This document shows, one piece after another, positions 14,852 through 17,981 of a stretch of DNA of 17,981 bases (position 1 is its first letter; each line of letters starts with the position of its first letter). The stretch is from positions 1-17,981 of the forward strand of contig DATJRE010000381.1 of NCBI GenBank assembly GCA_035505095.1, read 5' to 3'. Under the pieces are notes generated by a model. It was not told the origin of the DNA. It did no database searches and saw only the letters and a list, made by a program, of their open reading frames with translations. The position numbers were made by a program, and so were the translations under genes. Source of the stretch: JOPF133 sp035505095. GTDB lineage: Bacteria > Acidobacteriota > Terriglobia > Bryobacterales > Bryobacteraceae.

Positions 14852-15900
14852 TTGAAAAAGTTCCGGTCCACATAGGATCCGTGGATTTTCTGGTGGCAGA
14901 TGGTGCAGTTCTGAAATCGCGGATTGCGCAGATCGTGGAGCGCCGGGGGCACTGTGCCCAACGTTCGGCCCGCCGGTAAGGCGGGAGCCGCCAGATTGGC
15001 GTGGCACTCCAGGCACACGAAGCGCACTTCGTGGCGCGTCAGCATGCGCGGGTTGGCCGAGCCGTGCGGCTCATGGCATTCCGTGCAGCCTTCCATCTGC
15101 AAAGGCGCATGCTCGAAGGTGAACGGACCGCGCTTGTCGCCGTGGCACTTCAGGCAGCCCGGCTCGTTGGCATTCACCGTCTGGAGCATATGGGGCATGA
15201 AGGTGCCGTGCGGATTGTGGCAATCCACGCAAGACATGGCTCCCTCCGGCAGCCGGTGACGGTAGGTGCGTTGGAAACTGGCCCAGATATCGGTGTGGCA
15301 ATTGGCACACAACTTATTGATATCCGGGGCCTTACGCGCTACCAAGCCATTCGGCCCATTGGCGTGGATGGAGTGGCAGGAGATGCAACTCACCTGGTTC
15401 TTGGCGTGCGCGCCGTAGACCCGCCCCACCTGCGTGGGCTGATTGAGGTGGCACTTGAGGCACAGGCGGTCGGTATCGGCTGGGCTGAGCTTGGCCGGAT
15501 TCACAATATCGGCTGCGTTCATGGATTCGGCGTGCTTGCTTCCCGGACCATGACACGCCTCGCAGGCCTTGCCCTCCCAGCCACGTTTCTTGTTGGTTGC
15601 CAGTATGTCATGAGGATTTTTCTGGAAGGCGTTGAAGATATCCTCATGGCACATCTGGCAGGTCTGCGACCCGACATATTCGGCGGGCTTGGCCGGTTCG
15701 GCTGGAGCCTCCGCCGGTTTGGCCTCTTGGGCCGCGGCCTGCGCGGCTTGTGCCGGCTTGGCGGCTGGCGAATCGGAAGCGCGTCCCAGGGGAACGCCGA
15801 AAATCAGGACCGCCACCAGCGCCGCCAGGCCCCCCACCCGAAGACGCCGCGGGGGAGGACCTTCCCAATGGTTGCTGGCAAGCTGCTCTTCACAGTACAT
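14848..15900 (-). CDS. DmsE/MtrA-type periplasmic decaheme c-type cytochrome
   Basis: A 350-residue exported protein with ten CXXCH motifs at 81, 113, 147, 172, 198, 224, 249, 272, 296 and 332, evenly spaced as in MtrA/DmsE cytochromes, and an ending (CTICHQKIHGSYVDRNFFK) typical of the DmsE family. These proteins form a heme wire inserted into an MtrB-type barrel, carrying electrons across the outer membrane. The signal peptide has a 22-residue n-region followed by a hydrophobic core (about 23-36), and an Ala/Pro/Lys-rich linker (45-74) precedes the first heme. I chose ATG 15900, with AGGAAGAAG upstream, over the ATG at 16026, which would add 42 residues unlike a signal peptide. It is the first gene of the operon after the terminator at 16119-16161, and is coupled by ATGA to the barrel gene. 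Confidence 0.95.
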   Translation of the reverse strand: MYCEEQLASNHWEGPPPRRLRVGGLAALVAVLIFGVPLGRASDSPAAKPAQAAQAAAQEAKPAEAPAEPAKPAEYVGSQTCQMCHEDIFNAFQKNPHDILATNKKRGWEGKACEACHGPGSKHAESMNAADIVNPAKLSPADTDRLCLKCHLNQPTQVGRVYGAHAKNQVSCISCHSIHANGPNGLVARKAPDINKLCANCHTDIWASFQRTYRHRLPEGAMSCVDCHNPHGTFMPHMLQTVNANEPGCLKCHGDKRGPFTFEHAPLQMEGCTECHEPHGSANPRMLTRHEVRFVCLECHANLAAPALPAGRTLGTVPPALHDLRNPRFQNCTICHQKIHGSYVDRNFFK

Positions 15901-16118
15901 AGGGTCTTCTTCCTGGGGCCAACGCATGACTGGCCGTAACCAACAGCACAACTTCGACCAATCTCCGGCCTGCTTTCTAAGGAGCATAATCAGCTTCAAA
16001 ACGTTTAGGATCTCAAATTTCCGCAATCCACCGCCCCTGTTCCTGCGTCTGCCTCGGACCGGGTGGGTGAAATTTCCAGACGGCGGTGGGTGAGAATGCC
16101 CAACCGCTGCCGCCGCAT
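15901..16118. other. Leader region of the decaheme-barrel-tetraheme operon
   Basis: This stretch separates the terminator of the upstream decaheme gene from the DmsE/MtrA-type gene, so it should carry the operon promoter. The most AT-rich part (about 15985-16020) contains, on the minus strand, TTGAGA followed at 17-19 bp by CTGATT/GATTAT, a weak sigma-70-like candidate. I see no clear operator or riboswitch. Confidence 0.35.
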
Positions 16119-16161
16119 AAAAAAGGGGCAGGCGGGGCTAAAGGGTGCCTCAGCCTGCCCC
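16119..16161 (-). terminator. Rho-independent terminator after the OmcA/MtrC-type gene
   Basis: On the minus strand, GGGGCAGGC (16161-16153) pairs perfectly with GCCTGCCCC (16133-16125) over 9 bp, with a 19-nt loop that can extend the pairing by a few G-C pairs, and is followed at once by TTTTTT (16124-16119). It lies 35 bp after the stop of the decaheme gene and should end that transcript before the next cytochrome gene. Confidence 0.88.
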
Positions 16162-16196
16162 GAGCCGTGATTCACCGGCTCCATGCGGTTTGGCCC

Positions 16197-17981
16197 TTAC
16201 TGTCCGGCGTGTACCGCAACAGCGTCATAGGCGGCGCCGGCGCCGTGGCAAACGCTGCAACTCTCGCCGAACTTCGGGTCGGTGTTGGCTTGGGCGTGCG
16301 CCATGGTGGCGCTGTCCAGGTGGCATGCGGTGCAGGCCGAGGTGGTAGCCGGAGCCGGATTCAACAGCCCTTGCGGATCGGTGACTGCGTGCAGTCCGAT
16401 CGGAAGGACATCCTCGGAGTTGTTGGCGTGGCACATGTAGCATTGGGTGGTGTCCTGCACGCTGCCCGTCGGCCCCATGGGCGGGAAACGGACGCCCGTG
16501 TTCTTAATTCCGGCCGGGACTGAGGCGAAAGCCGCGCCGAAGTCGTTGGTGCTGCCGCCGTGACCAACGACGATGTAGTCCTGGTTGAAGTTGGCTTCCA
16601 GGTTCGTTCCGGTATGGATTTTGTGGACCATCAGGGCAAAGTTGATGGCCTGGGACGGCGCGCTCGCCAGCGCCGGAGTCGTAGACGACGGCCGCGTGGT
16701 GAAATCCGAATTTTCCGGGTTGTGGCAGATCACGCAGTACTCCACGTTGTTGCGCAGGTCGCCGTGCTCCTCCAGGTAAACGTGGCAGGAGTTGCAGTTG
16801 GACATGGCGACCACGGTGCGCCGCGGGACCACCGGGGTGCCATCCACGGAGAAGTAGGTCACTGGGTTGACGGCGCCATAACTGGTAGTCTGTTGGTTGG
16901 TGTCGCCAGGGTTCAAGGTTGCCGTCAGGCGCGCCTCACCGCCGATCATGAATGTGCCCGTGGAGCCTGCCGGGATGATATGGGTGAAGGTGTACTGGCA
17001 GGTGCCATCGGCGCTGCACGAGGCCCCGGTGGCGCTTTCGGTGACGTAGCCCGGGGTAGTGGAATCGGCCCCGAAGTTGGTCATGGCGATGCCGTTCGTC
17101 GGACCGGTCATGCTGAACGACAGAGTTCCCGATTCGGAGATGAAGGTGCTCATCGGGATGCCGTTGCCCTGGTTATCGCGCACTGTGAAGTTCACCGTGG
17201 GGGCCTTTCCCGCGACGCCGTTGGCGACGCTCACAATAAGGAGGTTGAGGCCCGGAATCTGGGTGGATTGATCGGGAATCACATGGGCGCCCTTGATCGA
17301 GGCGTCGAATTCCAGTTCGCCCTGCGGAATGTGGCAGTTGGCGCACTGAGAGTTGTCGGCCTGGGGGCCGCCGGGGTGGTTGACGCCGGTCGCAAAGTTC
17401 ACGTTATTGTGGCACGAACCGCAGGCTGCCATGTTGGGGTTGGTGAGCCAGTTGTTGGTCTGGGCCGCTCCGTTGTTGGGATTGTGGCAGGTGGTGCAGC
17501 GTCGTACATCGGCGGGATAAACCACGGTCGAAAAATCGTTTACTGAGTTCTGATAACCGATGATCTGGTAAGGAGTTCCCGCAGCTACCGAAGGCAGCGA
17601 GCTGCCGTCGTGGATCTGGTGGATGAAGACCTTCATATCCAGACTGTTCCCGGTGTTCGGATCGCTGTTTTGAGGCTGGTGGCAGATGATGCAAACCTCC
17701 ACATCGCGCCGGGACCCGCCGTGAGCCGACAGACCAAGCGCCCCAGTGGTCGTAGCCGCGCTTCCATGGCAGGAATCGCAATCCGGCGTGCGGACTACAT
17801 CCCGTGGGGCCGGCTTGGAGCCATTGGGCACCCAATCGAACCAGGCATCGGCGTAATTCGTGCCGAGGTCCCAGACGGTCAGGTTTCGCGAGCCGTAAAT
17901 GCCCACCCTGTAGGTTGCCGTGGGATCGAACGTCGTCGGCAGGACAGTGTGATAAGTATAGATGTACTCTCCGGTTGAGAC
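16197..17981 (-). CDS. OmcA/MtrC-family decaheme c-type cytochrome (N-terminus beyond window)
   Basis: The last 594 codons of an outer-surface decaheme cytochrome; the frame is open to the right edge, so the GTG at 17906 is not the true start. The ten CXXCH motifs fall in two groups of five: residues 68, 97, 162, 187 and 213 of the visible part, and 396, 416, 514, 550 and 575. Between them lies a heme-free beta-rich domain (about 240-390) holding a Cys pair CSADGTC (322-328). This pentaheme / beta-barrel / pentaheme layout is that of MtrC, OmcA and relatives, which pass electrons to minerals, flavins or partners outside the cell. Characteristic FIHQIHDG and MVHKIHTG segments are present after heme motifs 2 and 7. 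The signal peptide and possible lipobox are missing with the N-terminus. It ends at a strong terminator, so it is transcribed separately from, or attenuated before, the MtrA-like operon. Confidence 0.94.
   Translation of the reverse strand, partial: VSTGEYIYTYHTVLPTTFDPTATYRVGIYGSRNLTVWDLGTNYADAWFDWVPNGSKPAPRDVVRTPDCDSCHGSAATTTGALGLSAHGGSRRDVEVCIICHQPQNSDPNTGNSLDMKVFIHQIHDGSSLPSVAAGTPYQIIGYQNSVNDFSTVVYPADVRRCTTCHNPNNGAAQTNNWLTNPNMAACGSCHNNVNFATGVNHPGGPQADNSQCANCHIPQGELEFDASIKGAHVIPDQSTQIPGLNLLIVSVANGVAGKAPTVNFTVRDNQGNGIPMSTFISESGTLSFSMTGPTNGIAMTNFGADSTTPGYVTESATGASCSADGTCQYTFTHIIPAGSTGTFMIGGEARLTATLNPGDTNQQTTSYGAVNPVTYFSVDGTPVVPRRTVVAMSNCNSCHVYLEEHGDLRNNVEYCVICHNPENSDFTTRPSSTTPALASAPSQAINFALMVHKIHTGTNLEANFNQDYIVVGHGGSTNDFGAAFASVPAGIKNTGVRFPPMGPTGSVQDTTQCYMCHANNSEDVLPIGLHAVTDPQGLLNPAPATTSACTACHLDSATMAHAQANTDPKFGESCSVCHGAGAAYDAVAVHAGQ

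Noticed and set aside
14852..15016. N-terminal extension of the barrel ORF to 15016
   Set aside because: It lies wholly inside the decaheme gene. The ATG at 14851 has an ATGA junction and gives a signal-like segment.
15901..16026. Start of the DmsE/MtrA-type cytochrome at ATG 16026
   Set aside because: It would place 42 extra residues before the signal peptide, whereas ATG 15900 has a good ribosome site.
16560..17546. A long plus-strand frame opposite the OmcA/MtrC-type gene
   Set aside because: Val/Gly/Ala/His-rich antisense shadow. The minus strand has ten regularly placed CXXCH motifs.

Overview
The window is GC-rich, densely packed bacterial DNA. It carries Gram-negative hallmarks: an outer-membrane beta-barrel, periplasmic multiheme cytochromes and an HlyD-type adaptor. 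The mix of ordinary housekeeping genes with DmsE-type and OmcA/MtrC-type decaheme cytochromes fits an Acidobacteriota-like soil or sediment organism (Bryobacter/Solibacter relatives come to mind). This placement is an inference from gene content and style, not a database result.

Left part (1-9.5 kb). The start of an HlyD-type membrane-fusion protein runs off the left edge on the minus strand. Next come the minus-strand genes rpiA, a small unknown ORF and ftsH, tightly packed with a 4-bp overlap at ftsH. A plus-strand chemoreceptor with a CXXCH heme-binding sensor domain follows, preceded by a good match to a sigma-28 (FliA) promoter. An AI-2E-family transporter (minus) diverges from a plus-strand cluster: ruvX/yqgF (TTG start), mltG (4-bp overlap), an unrecognised 157-residue protein (17-bp overlap), a DUF421/YetF membrane protein and tRNA-Ser(TGA).

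Right part (9.5-18 kb). Everything is on the minus strand. In transcription order: an OmcA/MtrC-family decaheme cytochrome (its start lies beyond the right edge), a strong intrinsic terminator, a DmsE/MtrA-type decaheme cytochrome, a large outer-membrane beta-barrel protein, a four-heme cytochrome built of four repeated modules, a Crp/Fnr regulator that appears to lack the middle of its sensor domain, a TauE/SafE anion exporter and a DUF1634 membrane protein. The decaheme-barrel junction is a 4-bp overlap, and the barrel-tetraheme gap is 10 bp.

The standout is the 11.4-18.0 kb block. It encodes 24 CXXCH hemes in about 6.6 kb, arranged like a trans-outer-membrane electron conduit: an extracellular decaheme of MtrC type, a periplasmic decaheme of MtrA type, a barrel in the MtrB position and an extra periplasmic electron carrier. 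The likely role is moving electrons between periplasm and an extracellular acceptor or donor. The domain families and heme counts are read from the sequence. The assembly into one conduit, and its use for metal or other extracellular respiration, is inferred.
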